Shown: piece by piece, positions 1-9,475 of the stretch | How the letters are laid out: the number at the start of each line of letters is the position of its first letter | Numbering within the stretch: the first letter of the stretch is position 1 | Assembly (NCBI RefSeq): GCF_000194155.1 | Contig: NZ_GL877879.1 | Coordinates: 2,036,014-2,100,013 of the forward strand | Reading direction: 5' to 3' | Length of the DNA: 64,000 nt | Source: Saccharopolyspora spinosa NRRL 18395 | GTDB lineage: Bacteria > Actinomycetota > Actinomycetes > Mycobacteriales > Pseudonocardiaceae | Program-made: the position numbers and the translations under genes | The notes under the pieces: model-generated | Database searches by the model: none | Told to the model about the DNA's origin: nothing | The model's input: only the letters and a program-made list of their open reading frames with translations

Positions 1-30
1 CCCCCCCCCCCCCCCCCCCCCCCCCCCCCC
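1..30. other. Homopolymer C tract at window edge
   Basis: The first 30 bases are all C, followed by ACCCCACC. Such a run is very unlikely in natural actinomycete DNA and looks like a contig end or gap-fill artefact. It carries no gene. Confidence 0.6.
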
Positions 31-41
31 ACCCCACCGCC

Positions 42-95
42 GTGAAGCGAACGGACCATTCACGCCAATAGACGCTACAAACGGGCCGTTCGCTT
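42..95. repeat. Intergenic double palindrome, family 1 (copy 1)
   Basis: Two imperfect dyads of the form GCGAACGG-N-CCGTTCGC are separated by about 14 bases. Related copies lie at 13741, 15282, 15920 (half), 17022, 17099, 24906 and 28231. All lie between genes, and each can form two short hairpins. Confidence 0.7.
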
Positions 96-219
96 GCACC
101 CATCACTTGATTTGCGTGGGTAGTTTGAGCGTCTCGGCGCTTCAGAGACGCGCGCGGCCGCACCACAACGCCGCCTGCCGAACAGCCTTGGTGACGGCTC
201 TAGCGACTTGTGGTCCTGT

Positions 220-1260
220 TCAGCGGCGGTGGTGAGCGACCAGGTCGTGGTCGGCGGTTGCCTGCGGGCCCGCCGGGTGGGTGTGGATCATCGCTCCGCC
301 GAGTCGAGGCAGGGCGTGCCACAGCCGGTGTTCGGCGTCGTGCGCGATGCGGTGCGCATCCGCCAGGCTGAGCTCCGGGGCGACGTCCAGTTCGGCCTCG
401 GCGTGCAGCGCGTGACCGATCCAGCGCATCCGCAGCCCGTCGACCCTGCGCACCCCGGGCGCGCTGGTCAACGCCAGTTCCGCACGGCCGACCAATTCGG
501 GGTCCACCGCGTCGAGCACCCGGCCGAGGACTTCCTTCGACGAGCCCCAAAGGACCGCAACGATCGCCGCCGTGATCAGCAGGCCGATCACCGGGTCGGC
601 CCAACGCCAGCCCAGCGCGGCGCCGCCGGCCGAGCCGAGCACCGCGAGGCTGGTGAACCCGTCGGTGCGCGCGTGCAGTCCGTCGGCGACCAGGGCAGCC
701 GAGCCGATCTCCCGGCCGACCCGGATGCGGTAGCGGGCGACCAACTCGTTCCCGGCGAAACCCAGCAGCCCGGCGGCCGCGAGCCAGCCCAGGTGATCGA
801 CCTGCTGCGGGTCGATCAGCCGCCGGATCGCCTCCCAGCCCGCCATCGCCGCCGAAGCCGCGACCACCGCGAGAATAACCAGCCCGGCCAGGTCCTCGGA
901 CCGGCCGAGCCCGTAGGTGAAGCGGCGGGTCGCCGCGCGCCGGGCCAGCAGGAACGCGATCGCGAGCGGCACCGCGGTCAGCGCGTCGGCGAAGTTGTGC
1001 AGCGTGTCGCCGAGCAGTGCGACGGACCCGGTGAATGCCACCAGGTACGCCTGGCCGATGGCAGTGACCAGCAGCGCCGCGAAGGAGATCCACAACGCCC
1101 GCATCCCCTTGCGGCTGGCTTCCAACACCCCGTCGACGACCTCGGCGGCGTTGTGGCTGTGCGGCGTCACCGCATGCTTCAGCCGCGCCCACACGCCGCC
1201 GCGGCGGTGCGTGTGGCCGTGACCGCGTCCGCGTTGCGGAGTTCGACTTCCGGAAGCCAC
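220..1260 (-). CDS. Cation diffusion facilitator (CDF) transporter
   Basis: Membrane antiporter expected to export a divalent cation such as Zn2+, Co2+ or Fe2+ in exchange for protons. The 346-residue product has a His-rich N-terminus (HGHTH), about six hydrophobic segments, and the two HxxxD metal-site motifs of the family, HNFAD in the second helix and HARTD in the fifth, followed by a cytoplasmic C-terminal domain rich in His. I chose the GTG at 1260 because a GAGGAGG ribosome site lies four bases upstream. A longer frame extends to 1362 but lacks family similarity there. It is transcribed away from the window edge repeat and has no clear operon partner. The metal cannot be told from sequence alone. 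Confidence 0.85.
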   Translation of the reverse strand: MASGSRTPQRGRGHGHTHRRGGVWARLKHAVTPHSHNAAEVVDGVLEASRKGMRALWISFAALLVTAIGQAYLVAFTGSVALLGDTLHNFADALTAVPLAIAFLLARRAATRRFTYGLGRSEDLAGLVILAVVAASAAMAGWEAIRRLIDPQQVDHLGWLAAAGLLGFAGNELVARYRIRVGREIGSAALVADGLHARTDGFTSLAVLGSAGGAALGWRWADPVIGLLITAAIVAVLWGSSKEVLGRVLDAVDPELVGRAELALTSAPGVRRVDGLRMRWIGHALHAEAELDVAPELSLADAHRIAHDAEHRLWHALPRLGGAMIHTHPAGPQATADHDLVAHHRR

Positions 1261-1478
1261 CGGTCCTCCTCGGGTTCGGTGACCGGAACACCCCGAACGA
1301 TAGGCCGCTGACCAGGCACGCGACAACGCTGCTACTGAGAGTAAATCGCAACTGGAGGCCATTTGCGAAACCGCTTGAAGTCCGAAGTGGACGAATCGGC
1401 CCGACTAGCCTGCGACTGGTTTGGCTCGCCATCGCGACCAGAACCGCTCATGGGTAGGTAACAGCGGAAACGTCGGTC

Positions 1479-2645
1479 TCAGCGAAGGCGGCGCACTGCG
1501 GCGCTGCCGCCGATCAACAGGAGCAACATCGCCAGGGCCCAGCGCCGCTTCTCCTTGGTGTCATGCCCAGCGTGATCAGCGCCAGGTTCCTGCGTCGGCG
1601 GAGCGTAGGCGCCGGGCTCCGGAGGCGGTGCGGGGGACGGTCGGGAGGACGTCGGCAGTGTCGATGGCGGAACCCGGCTCGGCGCTGGCGGAGTGAAGCT
1701 TTGGCTGGGGAGCGCCGAGGTCGGTTCTGGGGTCGTCGAATGCGAAGTCGTGGTCGGCGAAGTCGTGGTCGATGGGGTCGTGGTCGGCGAAGTCGTGGTC
1801 GGCGGCTGGGGCGGCGGAGCGCTGGGCGGTGGGGTCTGGCGCAGGCACCCGGCGGCGTCGGAACTCGTCACCGGTGGCACCACGGCCAGCCTCGTCACCG
1901 AACCGTCGCGGCTGACCCGGTACAGCCCGCCGACCTGGTTGGCCGTGACGTAGAGGGCCCGGTCAGGACCGATCACCACTGATCCGTAGCCACTCGGCGG
2001 CAACCCCGGCGCATCCGCCAGCTTGCTGACGCGCCCGGTGCCCCGGTCGATTCGCACGACCGCCGGCAGGCCGTGGTAGGTCATCGAAACCCCGTACAGC
2101 TCGCCGTCCACCGGATCGACGTCGAAGTCGTCCAGCGCGAACGGCCCGTGCCAAGGCTGGATCTCCGTCATCGATAGCACGCTCAGGTACGTCGCACTCG
2201 TCGGATCGATGTCCACTGCGTACAGGAATCCGCCATCCCCGACGTACCAGCGGTTCCCTTTGATCGCACCGGCTTTCGGGGCGGTCAGCGGACGCGCGGC
2301 GGCTCGCACCGGGCCCAGGTCATCCGCCAGTCCGGCCCGGTCCAGCGCCACCACGTGGGCGCCGTCGGGGAACCGCCCGAACGGGCCCCGCTCGGCCATG
2401 CCGTACACCAGGTCCTGCGAACTGGAATAGCCGAGCGCGTTCATCCGGTACTCCAGCATGCCGAGCCCGGTGCTGTCCGCAGCCGGTAGCAACACTCGGT
2501 ACAGCGCGGAAACCGAGCCCGGCCCGATGTTGCGGACCTGCAGCACCGTGCATCCCGGTGCCTCTCCCGCGGACACCCCCCGGCCCGCTGGGGCCGCCAG
2601 CACCGCCGCAAGGGCCGCTGGCACCGCCACGAAACGCCAACGCAT
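1479..2645 (-). CDS. Secreted, membrane-anchored propeller-like protein
   Basis: 388-residue product of unknown function. It starts with a signal peptide (about residues 1-25, Ala-rich, ending near VSA), then a domain of about 230 residues resembling the DUF6923-type beta-propeller that reads out stored values (repeats such as LYGVSMTYHGLPAVVRID and LYVTANQVGGLYRVS). A Pro/Thr-rich wall-spanning linker with PTTTSPTTT-like runs follows, then a C-terminal hydrophobic helix and Arg-rich tail (residues about 368-388), an anchor without an LPxTG signal. The start ATG overlaps the stop of the upstream DUF4239 gene by one base (TGATG), so the two are translationally coupled. The role is inferred to be at the cell surface; no catalytic residues are recognisable. 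Confidence 0.75.
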   Translation of the reverse strand: MRWRFVAVPAALAAVLAAPAGRGVSAGEAPGCTVLQVRNIGPGSVSALYRVLLPAADSTGLGMLEYRMNALGYSSSQDLVYGMAERGPFGRFPDGAHVVALDRAGLADDLGPVRAAARPLTAPKAGAIKGNRWYVGDGGFLYAVDIDPTSATYLSVLSMTEIQPWHGPFALDDFDVDPVDGELYGVSMTYHGLPAVVRIDRGTGRVSKLADAPGLPPSGYGSVVIGPDRALYVTANQVGGLYRVSRDGSVTRLAVVPPVTSSDAAGCLRQTPPPSAPPPQPPTTTSPTTTPSTTTSPTTTSHSTTPEPTSALPSQSFTPPAPSRVPPSTLPTSSRPSPAPPPEPGAYAPPTQEPGADHAGHDTKEKRRWALAMLLLLIGGSAAVRRLR

Positions 2646-3412
2646 CAACTTCGACCGAGCCGTTCGAGCGCCCACCGGAATGCGTCCGGACCGATCCGCG
2701 CTCCGCCGCTGAACGGGTTCTGCAACTGGAAGATCGCGAACAGCAGCAACGCCAACGCACCGGCCAATGTGGACACCAGCACGATGTGCGGGAACAGCCT
2801 GGTGCCGCCGAAGAGGTTCGGCAGCAGCACGCACACCACGCTGCCCAGGATCAGCACGAACCACACGACCGCGACCACGCCGCGGTCGAACGCCCTGGTG
2901 AGCCGCTCGTGCCGCTCTTGGTAGACCTGGCCGAGCTGGGTGATCGCCTCGGTCTTGCGGCCCTCCTGGAACTCCCCGTCGGCGGGCGCCTCCAGCACCG
3001 TCGCCCGCAACTGGTCGAGCTGCGCCCAACCTGGGCCGTCCACCTGGCCGCTCTGCTGCATGACGGGCCATTCCCCGCCGATGACCGTCCGCACATACTG
3101 CGCGCTGAGCTCGCGCGCCTCGTCGCCGGTCGCCCCGGGCAGCGATTCCGCCGCCCAGGAAACCGAAACCAGGGCCTGCGCCTCCCGGTAGACGCCTTCA
3201 CGCGCGTCGGCCACGGTGTCGAACAACGTCACCAGCACGAAGGCCAGCACCACCGCCTGCAGACCGCTGACGATGGTGAACACCTGGCCGGCCGCGTCGT
3301 TGTTGCTCGGCCACCCCTCGTCCTGACCGAGCCGGCGCACCAGGTAGCCGATCACCGCGGCGGCTACCGACGCGCTCAACACCCAGATCAGGCCGTTGAG
3401 GTAGATGCTCAT
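2645..3412 (-). CDS. DUF4239 integral membrane protein
   Basis: 255 residues. Hydrophobic helices sit near residues 5-25 and 45-65, then a soluble stretch of about 110 residues, then two more helices near 180-200 and 210-235. This four-helix layout with the central extracytoplasmic segment matches the DUF4239 (bestrophin-like) family, whose function is not established. The gene is the middle member of a three-gene minus-strand operon: its ATG overlaps the upstream HTH gene by four bases (ATGA) and its stop overlaps the downstream secreted gene by one base. Confidence 0.8.
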   Translation of the reverse strand: MSIYLNGLIWVLSASVAAAVIGYLVRRLGQDEGWPSNNDAAGQVFTIVSGLQAVVLAFVLVTLFDTVADAREGVYREAQALVSVSWAAESLPGATGDEARELSAQYVRTVIGGEWPVMQQSGQVDGPGWAQLDQLRATVLEAPADGEFQEGRKTEAITQLGQVYQERHERLTRAFDRGVVAVVWFVLILGSVVCVLLPNLFGGTRLFPHIVLVSTLAGALALLLFAIFQLQNPFSGGARIGPDAFRWALERLGRS

Positions 3413-3669
3413 TCCGCGCCTCCGGCGACGGATTCGCCGCGCACCACGACCTGCCGGGGCTCAGGCACCAGCAGGTCGCCGACGCCGCACCCGAGCACCG
3501 CGCAGATGATGTCGAGGTCGTCCAGTTTCAGGCTGGCCGGGGTCTTGGACCACAGACCGGACATCTTCCCGGCGGAGATGACCAGGCCACGCTCGGCGAG
3601 CTGCCGCTGCATCTCGGTGGCCTTCCAGATGCCGCGCTGCGCCGCGACCAACCGCAGGTTCCACTTCAT
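3409..3669 (-). CDS. Small Xre/Cro-type HTH regulator
   Basis: 86-residue cytoplasmic DNA-binding protein. The fold is a single helix-turn-helix of the Xre type: the pattern QRQLAERGLVISAGKMSGLWSK covers helices 2-3, and DLDIICAVLGCGVGDLLVPE is the typical end of the domain. The start at 3669 is supported by GGGGGGAGA located about eight bases upstream; a longer in-frame extension to 3762 has no support. As first gene of the operon with the DUF4239 and secreted propeller proteins, it probably controls that operon, though no operator is evident. Confidence 0.8.
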   Translation of the reverse strand: MKWNLRLVAAQRGIWKATEMQRQLAERGLVISAGKMSGLWSKTPASLKLDDLDIICAVLGCGVGDLLVPEPRQVVVRGESVAGGAE

Positions 3670-4276
3670 GCCGACATCTCCCCCCGAGTCGCTCCGATCG
3701 ACTGGACCCCACATTCGCACACGCTCCCCCGCCTCCCAAACCCAAGCTGCGGGCGCCGACAACGTCTGGTCGACGCGATTTCAGACGTTCCGAAGAAGAA
3801 CCGGGCAGAACTCGGTTTCAACGTGGATCGAACAGTACTCCTCGATCACCAGAACTCGGATAACCCGATTCGTGGAATCCGAGATCACACACTTCGTCGC
3901 CCACCCGGAGCAATCGCCCCAGGGAATATTCCCGAAATTGCGCATTTGATTGACGTGAACGGAAGCCATTCGGCCGAATACCGGAATTTGATCGCGTCGA
4001 AGATCACGCTGCGTTCCGTGCAAGCCGCGATTCAGGTGATCTTGACGATACGACATTCGCGCCGGTCCGGGCCATCACACGCAGCACGTTCGGGTGACTG
4101 TACGGCCGAGATCGCTAGTGCTAACGTCGCCGTCGGCAGCAGGAAGGCACGCTGCGGAACCGGCGGCATTCCCGCCTCGGGACATTTCCATTCGGACACC
4201 TCGAATTCCCTGAACAATCACTGTTCAAGATTTCCTGGCCGCCCCTTCACGAACAGAGATGATTGGTGGTATTGGC
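3670..4276. other. Intergenic region upstream of the encapsulin operon
   Basis: About 600 bases between two divergent transcription units. Composition is visibly less GC-rich than the surroundings. A minus-strand frame of 91 codons (3781-4056) is open but lacks actinomycete codon bias and family similarity, so I do not call it. The encapsulin promoter must lie here; no convincing -35/-10 pair or operator stands out. Confidence 0.5.
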
Positions 4277-5965
4277 GTGACTGTGACGGATCCGCTCAAC
4301 ACCGGCGACGCCGAAGCGTCGCCGTTGAGCCTGAGTACGGCGGCGGCGCGGAACCTGGCCACGACGACGAAATCCGTCCCGCAGATGCAGGGCATCACAT
4401 CGCGGTGGCTGCTGCGGATGTTGCCGTGGGTGCAGGCCTCGGGCGGCGCGTACCGGGTCAACCGGCGGCTGAGCTACACCCTCGGCGACGGACGGGTCAC
4501 CTTCACCAACACCGGCGCCGACATCCGGGTCATCCCGCAAGAACTGCGGGAACTGCCGCTGCTGCGCGGATTCGACGACGATACGGTGCTGGCCGCCCTG
4601 GCCGACCGCTTCGGGCAGGGTGGGCTCGAGCCGGGCCAGGTCATCGCCACCGCCGGGCAACCGGCGGACCAGGTCGTGCTCATCGCACACGGCAAGATCA
4701 ACAAGATCGGCACCGGCGAGTACGGCGACGACACCGTCCTCGGCGTGCTCGCCGACGGCGAGTACTTCGGCGCGCACATCCTCGGCCGCGAAACGACCAC
4801 CTGGAACCACACCTACAAGGCGGTCACGCCCTGTACCGTGCTTTCCTTGCGGCAGCAATCCTTCCACGACATGAACGGCAGTTCCGAGGCGCTGCGCGAA
4901 CACATCCGGTCCGCGCTGTCCGGACCGAAGGGCGCGCACAACGTGCACGGCGAGGCGGACATCGAGGTCGCCTCCGGGCACTCCGGCGAACCGACGCTGG
5001 CCGGCACCTACGTCGACTACGAACTCGCGCCCCGCGAATACGAACTCAGCGTCGCGCAAACGGTTCTGCGCGTACACAGCCGCGTCGCGGACCTCTACAA
5101 CCTCATCGCACACGGCAAGATCAACAAGATTGGCACCGGCGAATACGGCGACGACACCGTGCTGAAAGTACTCGCCGACGGCGAGTTCTTCGGCGCACAC
5201 GCGCTGGCCGCCGATCAGGCGATTTGGAACCACACGTACAAGGCGGTGACACCGTGCATCGCACTGACGCTGAGCACTCGGGCGTTGCAGGAGGTGAACA
5301 ACCAGTTCGAGCGACTTCGGACGCACATCGCCAACAACCGCGACAACCCGGCGCCGGCCCAGAACAAGCACGGCGAGGCGGCCATCGAGGTCGCGTCCGG
5401 GCACTCCGGCGAACCGACGCTGGCCGGCACCTACGTCGACTACGAACTCGCGCCCCGCGAATACGAACTCAGCGTCGCGCAAACGGTTCTGCGCGTACAC
5501 AGCCGCGTCGCGGACACCGGCCCGCCCACCCCCGACGACCTCGACGAACTGCTGGCGCTCGTGTGGAAGGACCCGGGGTTCTTCCTCGCCCACCCGCGCA
5601 CGATCGCGGCGTTCGGGCAGGAGTGCAGCAAGCGCGGCATCTACCCGCAGAGCGTCGACCTCGGTGGCCACCAGGTGCCGGCGTGGCGCGGGGTACCGAT
5701 CCTGCCGTGCAACAAGCTGCACGTCAGCGACACCCGCACCAGCTCCATCCTGCTCGTCCGCACCGGTGAGGAGAACCAGGGCGTCGTCGGCCTGCACCAG
5801 ACCGGCATCCCGGACGAGTACCGGCCCGGCCTGTCGGTGCGCTTCATGGGCATCAACGACCAAGCCGTCATCTCCTACCTGGTCAGCGCCTACTACTCCG
5901 CGGCGATCCTGGTCCCCGACGCGATCGGGGTGCTCGAACACGTCGAACTCGGCCGGGAGAGCTGA
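4277..5965 (+). CDS. Family 2B encapsulin shell protein, mosaic copy 1
   Basis: Shell protein of a protein nanocompartment with the HK97 phage-capsid fold. The 562-residue product has an N-terminal arm ([15 protein letters not shown]), E-loop region, an inserted Crp-like cyclic-nucleotide-binding domain (about 93-215), and a C-terminal capsid domain (about 414-562, [21 protein letters not shown]). This layout defines family 2B. It is about 90 residues too long: residues 275-365 repeat part of the cNMP domain ([20 protein letters not shown] occurs at 135 and 275) and the segment HGEA..RVAD is present twice, while a 49-residue linker found in the second shell gene is missing. Removing the extra 141 and adding the 49 gives 470, near the family's usual length. 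I chose GTG 4277 because MTVTDP matches the start of the second copy; ATG 4259 is the alternative. Confidence 0.85.
   Translation: MTVTDPLNTGDAEASPLSLSTAAARNLATTTKSVPQMQGITSRWLLRMLPWVQASGGAYRVNRRLSYTLGDGRVTFTNTGADIRVIPQELRELPLLRGFDDDTVLAALADRFGQGGLEPGQVIATAGQPADQVVLIAHGKINKIGTGEYGDDTVLGVLADGEYFGAHILGRETTTWNHTYKAVTPCTVLSLRQQSFHDMNGSSEALREHIRSALSGPKGAHNVHGEADIEVASGHSGEPTLAGTYVDYELAPREYELSVAQTVLRVHSRVADLYNLIAHGKINKIGTGEYGDDTVLKVLADGEFFGAHALAADQAIWNHTYKAVTPCIALTLSTRALQEVNNQFERLRTHIANNRDNPAPAQNKHGEAAIEVASGHSGEPTLAGTYVDYELAPREYELSVAQTVLRVHSRVADTGPPTPDDLDELLALVWKDPGFFLAHPRTIAAFGQECSKRGIYPQSVDLGGHQVPAWRGVPILPCNKLHVSDTRTSSILLVRTGEENQGVVGLHQTGIPDEYRPGLSVRFMGINDQAVISYLVSAYYSAAILVPDAIGVLEHVELGRES
4939..5102 (+). 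repeat. 164-bp block shared by both encapsulin genes
   Basis: Bases 4939-5102 match 6485-6648 with no differences that I can see, third codon positions included. A 120-bp part recurs at 5396-5515 inside the same gene, preceded by a slightly diverged start. These blocks are the crossover points of the mosaics. A further identical stretch of about 75 bases lies near the 3' ends of both genes (from about 5814 and 7208). Confidence 0.9.
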
Positions 5966-6119
5966 TCCCGCGTCCGTCCACATCGGAATGCCTTGGGAGT
6001 TCAAGGAAAACGCTCCGGAGCGGGTGGCCGCGACCCGCCCGCTCCGGTCCCCGATGCGCATCCGACCGACACCGCCATGAACCCGGCACCAGCTTCGCGC
6101 CTCAAGGAGAAAAGACATC

Positions 6120-7355
6120 GTGACCGTGACAGAGCCGGACCTCGGCGTCGAGGAGCAGAACGCGCAAAGCCTCAGCACGGCGGCAGCGCGGAACCTGGCG
6201 ACGACGACCAAGTCCCAGCCGCAGATGCAAGGCACCACCTCGCGGTGGTTGCTGCGCATGCTGCCGTGGGTGGACGTGTCGGCGGGAACCTACCGGGTCA
6301 ATAGGCGGTTGACCTACGCCGTCGGGGACGGGCGGATCACCTTCACCAACACCGGCGCCGACGTGCGGGTCATTCCGCAGGAACTCGGCGAACTGCCGCT
6401 GCTGCGCGGATTCGACGACGATTCGGTGCTGGGTGCGCTGGCCGACCGCTTCGAGCAGCGTGAGTTCGAGCCGGGCCAGGTCATCAACGTGCACGGCGAG
6501 GCGGACATCGAGGTCGCCTCCGGGCACTCCGGCGAACCGACGCTGGCCGGCACCTACGTCGACTACGAACTCGCGCCCCGCGAATACGAACTCAGCGTCG
6601 CGCAAACGGTTCTGCGCGTACACAGCCGCGTCGCGGACCTCTACAACCAGCCGATGAACCAGACCGAGCAGCAGCTGCGGCTGACCATCGAAGCACTGCG
6701 CGAACGGCAAGAAATGGAGTTGATCAACAACCGCGACTTCGGCCTGCTGCACAACGCGGACCTCCGCCAGCGGATCCACACCCGCACCGGCCCGCCCACC
6801 CCCGACGACCTCGACGAACTGCTCTCCCGCCGCCGCAAGACCCGGTTCTTCCTGGCCCACCCGCAGACCATCGCCGCCTTCGGCCGGGAGTGCAACCGCC
6901 GTGGCATCTCCCGCACCGGCCCGCCCACCCCCGACGACCTCGACGAACTGCTCTCCCGCCGCCGCAAGACCCGGTTCTTCCTGGCCCACCCGCAGACCAT
7001 CGCCGCCTTCGGCCGGGAGTGCAACCGCCGTGGCATCTACCCGCGGCCGACCGAGGTGCAGGGCCGCCAGGTGCACGCCTGGCGGGGCGTGCCGCTCCTG
7101 CCCAGCGACAAGATCCCGATCAGCGACCGTGGCACCAGCTCCATCCTGGCGATGCGCACCGGCGAGGACGACCAGGGCGTCGTCGGCCTCCAGCAGACCG
7201 GCGTCCCCGACGAGTACCGGCCCGGCCTGTCGGTGCGCTTCATGGGCATCAACGACCAAGCCGTCATCTCCTACCTGGTCAGTACCTACTTCTCGACCGC
7301 CGTCCTGGTCCCGGATGCCCTCGGCGTCCTCGAACGCGTCGAGATAGCCCGCTGA
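6120..7355 (+). CDS. Family 2B encapsulin shell protein, mosaic copy 2
   Basis: Second HK97-fold shell protein, 411 residues, starting at GTG 6120 with AAGGAGA eleven bases upstream. N-terminal arm and C-terminal capsid domain align closely with the first copy. The cNMP-binding domain is almost absent: it begins normally (residues 92-122, [10 protein letters not shown] to GQVI) and then jumps straight to HGEADIEVA, losing 98 residues. A 43-residue unit ([14 protein letters not shown] to RRGIS/Y) is duplicated in tandem at about 221-306. Restoring the first and removing the second gives 466 residues. The missing cNMP segment is the kind of sequence found misplaced in copy 1, so the two genes look reciprocally shuffled. 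Family 2B operons often encode two shell proteins, so the pair itself is expected. Confidence 0.85.
   Translation: MTVTEPDLGVEEQNAQSLSTAAARNLATTTKSQPQMQGTTSRWLLRMLPWVDVSAGTYRVNRRLTYAVGDGRITFTNTGADVRVIPQELGELPLLRGFDDDSVLGALADRFEQREFEPGQVINVHGEADIEVASGHSGEPTLAGTYVDYELAPREYELSVAQTVLRVHSRVADLYNQPMNQTEQQLRLTIEALRERQEMELINNRDFGLLHNADLRQRIHTRTGPPTPDDLDELLSRRRKTRFFLAHPQTIAAFGRECNRRGISRTGPPTPDDLDELLSRRRKTRFFLAHPQTIAAFGRECNRRGIYPRPTEVQGRQVHAWRGVPLLPSDKIPISDRGTSSILAMRTGEDDQGVVGLQQTGVPDEYRPGLSVRFMGINDQAVISYLVSTYFSTAVLVPDALGVLERVEIAR
6781..7038 (+). repeat. 129-bp in-frame tandem duplication in shell gene 2
   Basis: Two copies with a 129-base period (6781 and 6910) encode 43 residues each and look identical apart from the junction codons. 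Such perfect identity means a very recent duplication or a misassembly. Confidence 0.9.
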
Positions 7356-7403
7356 CAGCGCTTCTTCTTCCCAGCACAGCAAGATCGGTCGAAGGGAAAT
7401 CGG

Positions 7404-8447
7404 ATGACCACCATTCACCAGGATGCCGACAAGGCGGGTATGGCCTACGAGGCGCTGACGCGCAGCCGCGCGATGGTCGAGCCCGCCCTGCGGGCAGCGG
7501 TCGACCGGTTGCCCACCCGCATGCAGCAGATCTCCGGCTACCACCTCGGTTGGCTCGACGAGCGCGGCAATCCGGTCCGCGCCGACCGGGGAAAGGCGTT
7601 GCGCCCCACGATGGTGCTGCTCGCCGCCGCCGCCGTCGGCGGAGATCCGGCCGACGCGGTACCCGCAGCCGTCGCGGTGGAGCTGGCGCACAACTTCTCG
7701 CTGCTGCACGACGACGTGATGGACGGCGATGTCACCCGGAGGCACCGCCCGACGGCGTGGACCGTGTTCGGCAGCGGTCCCGCCATCCTCACCGGCGATG
7801 CCCTGCACTCACTCGCCGCCGACGTGCTGTCCTCGTGCCGGCATCCCGAGGCGGCCACGGCGATGCGGACGCTGAGCACCGCTGTGCTGAACCTGATCAA
7901 CGGCCAGATCGCGGACCTCGCCTTCGAGGACCGGCGCAACGTGGAACTGTCCGAATGCCAGCGGATGGCCCGGGACAAAACGGGGGCGCTGCTGGGCTGC
8001 GCCTGCGCTCTTGGCGCGATGTTCGGCGGTGGCAAGGCCGACCAGATCGCCCGGCTCCGCAGCTTCGGCGAGCGGCTGGGGCTGGCTTTCCAGCACGTCG
8101 ACGACTTGCTGGGCATCTGGGGAGATCCGGCGGTCACCGGCAAACCGGTGTTCTCCGACCTGCGCACCCGCAAGAAGACCCTGCCGGTGGTTTCCGCGCT
8201 GACCTCCGGCACGCAGGCCGGTCGGCGGCTGGCGGCCCTCTACCTCCGCGACCAGCCGCTGTCCGGCAGCGACTTGGCCCAAGCCGCCGAGCTGATCGCG
8301 CTGGCCGGTGGGCGCGCCTGGAGCCAGAACCAAGCGGACGACCTGCTCGCATCTGCGCTGAGCGACCTGCACCGCTGCGACCCGGCCGCGCGCGCGGCCG
8401 AGGAGCTCAGCGCCCTCGCCCACCTGATGACCCGCCGCGACCACTGA
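7404..8447 (+). CDS. Polyprenyl diphosphate synthase, likely encapsulin cargo
   Basis: 347-residue trans-isoprenyl diphosphate synthase that condenses IPP with allylic diphosphates. The family motifs are present: GKALRP for IPP binding near residue 62, first Asp-rich motif DDVMD at 103-107 with LLH before it, and second Asp-rich motif DDLLGIWGD at 233-241. A Phe five residues before the first DDxxD suggests a short-chain (C15-C20) product, but this is an inference. The gene lies 48 bases after the second shell gene and before ispH. Polyprenyl transferases are an established cargo class of family 2 encapsulins, so packaging inside this shell is the natural hypothesis; the N-terminal 30 residues are variable and might act in loading. 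Confidence 0.9.
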   Translation: MTTIHQDADKAGMAYEALTRSRAMVEPALRAAVDRLPTRMQQISGYHLGWLDERGNPVRADRGKALRPTMVLLAAAAVGGDPADAVPAAVAVELAHNFSLLHDDVMDGDVTRRHRPTAWTVFGSGPAILTGDALHSLAADVLSSCRHPEAATAMRTLSTAVLNLINGQIADLAFEDRRNVELSECQRMARDKTGALLGCACALGAMFGGGKADQIARLRSFGERLGLAFQHVDDLLGIWGDPAVTGKPVFSDLRTRKKTLPVVSALTSGTQAGRRLAALYLRDQPLSGSDLAQAAELIALAGGRAWSQNQADDLLASALSDLHRCDPAARAAEELSALAHLMTRRDH

Positions 8448-8548
8448 CGACGCCGACCACCGACCCCGGCCGCCGCCCGGATCCCGGAACATCGCCTCCG
8501 GGCGACGGCCGGGGTTCGGCAACAGCCGACCGAGTTTGGAGTGCAGTC

Positions 8549-9475
8549 ATGCCGAGTCAACAGCGCACGGTGCTGCTCGCCGCACCGCGCTCGTTCTGCG
8601 CCGGGGTCGACCGCGCCATCGAGATCGTGGAGCAGACGCTCGCGCTCCGCGGCGGCCCGATCTACGTGCGCAAGCAGATCGTGCACAACACGCACGTGGT
8701 GGCCGATCTGGAAAGCCGGGGCGCGGTGTTCGTCGACGAGCTCGACGCGGTGCCCGACGGCGCCACCGTGGTCTTCTCGGCGCACGGGGTTTCCCCTGCC
8801 GTGCGGGAGGAAGCGGGGCGCCGGGGCTTGGCGGTCATCGACGCGACCTGCCCGCTGGTGGCGAAGGTGCACGCCGAGGCTCGGCGGTTCGCAGGGCGCG
8901 GCGACACCTTGGTGCTCATCGGCCACAGTGGACACGAGGAGGTGGAGGGGACGCTCGGCGAGGCGCCCGACCAGACGGTGCTGGTGGAATCCGTCGAGGA
9001 CGTCGGCGAGATCGAGGTGCCGGACCCGAAGCAGGTGTCCTACCTGACGCAGACCACCCTCGCCGTGGACGAGACGGCTGACATCGTCGCCGCGCTGCGG
9101 CGCCGCTTCCCGGCCGTCCGCGGGCCGTCCTCGAAGGACATCTGCTACGCCAGCACCAATCGGCAGGACGCGCTGTCGGCGATCGCCGGCGAATGCGACC
9201 TGGTGCTGGTGATCGGCTCGGCGAACTCGTCGAACTCGAAGCGCCTCGTGGAGCTGGCCCGCCGCCAGGGCACCGCAGCCCACCTGATCGACGACGTCAC
9301 CGACATCCAACCCGCATGGCTCACCGGCGCCGAAACCATCGGCCTCACTGCGGGAGCCTCGGCTCCGCCGGGCCTGGTCGAGGACGTCATCGACCACCTC
9401 GAACCGGCCACGGTCATCGAGCACGAGACGACCCGCGAGGAGATCCACTTCGGCCTACCAGCCACGCTCCGCTGA
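8549..9475 (+). CDS. ispH: 4-Hydroxy-3-methylbut-2-enyl diphosphate reductase
   Basis: 308 residues. IspH catalyses the last step of the MEP pathway, turning HMBPP into IPP and DMAPP with a [4Fe-4S] cluster. The three cluster cysteines are Cys17 (SFCAGV), Cys101 (DATCPLV) and Cys199 ([10 protein letters not shown]), and the substrate motif [10 protein letters not shown] follows. ATG 8549 is chosen since the family N-terminus begins here. It is probably the fourth gene of the encapsulin operon, about 100 bases after the polyprenyl synthase, and would supply that enzyme with both substrates. Actinomycetes usually have another ispH elsewhere; this would then be a dedicated paralogue. Confidence 0.93.
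   Translation: MPSQQRTVLLAAPRSFCAGVDRAIEIVEQTLALRGGPIYVRKQIVHNTHVVADLESRGAVFVDELDAVPDGATVVFSAHGVSPAVREEAGRRGLAVIDATCPLVAKVHAEARRFAGRGDTLVLIGHSGHEEVEGTLGEAPDQTVLVESVEDVGEIEVPDPKQVSYLTQTTLAVDETADIVAALRRRFPAVRGPSSKDICYASTNRQDALSAIAGECDLVLVIGSANSSNSKRLVELARRQGTAAHLIDDVTDIQPAWLTGAETIGLTAGASAPPGLVEDVIDHLEPATVIEHETTREEIHFGLPATLR

Noticed and set aside
1-30. Poly-C tract as a phase-variable element
   Set aside because: It is at the very edge of the window and followed by no gene in range; a contig-end artefact is simpler.
208-1311. Long plus-strand open frame across the CDF gene
   Set aside because: It is the antisense shadow of the transporter; the product has no fold-like pattern and the minus-strand protein has clear HxxxD motifs.
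3781-4056. 91-codon minus-strand frame upstream of encapsulin
   Set aside because: Codon third positions are not GC-biased and no family is recognisable.
3823-5769. Long alternative plus-strand frame over the encapsulin region
   Set aside because: Arg/His-rich low-complexity translation typical of an off-frame reading in high-GC DNA; the true frame carries encapsulin domains.
4247-7808. Two very long minus-strand frames opposite the encapsulin operon
   Set aside because: They repeat because the sense genes contain repeats; they start and stop at no meaningful signals and match no family.
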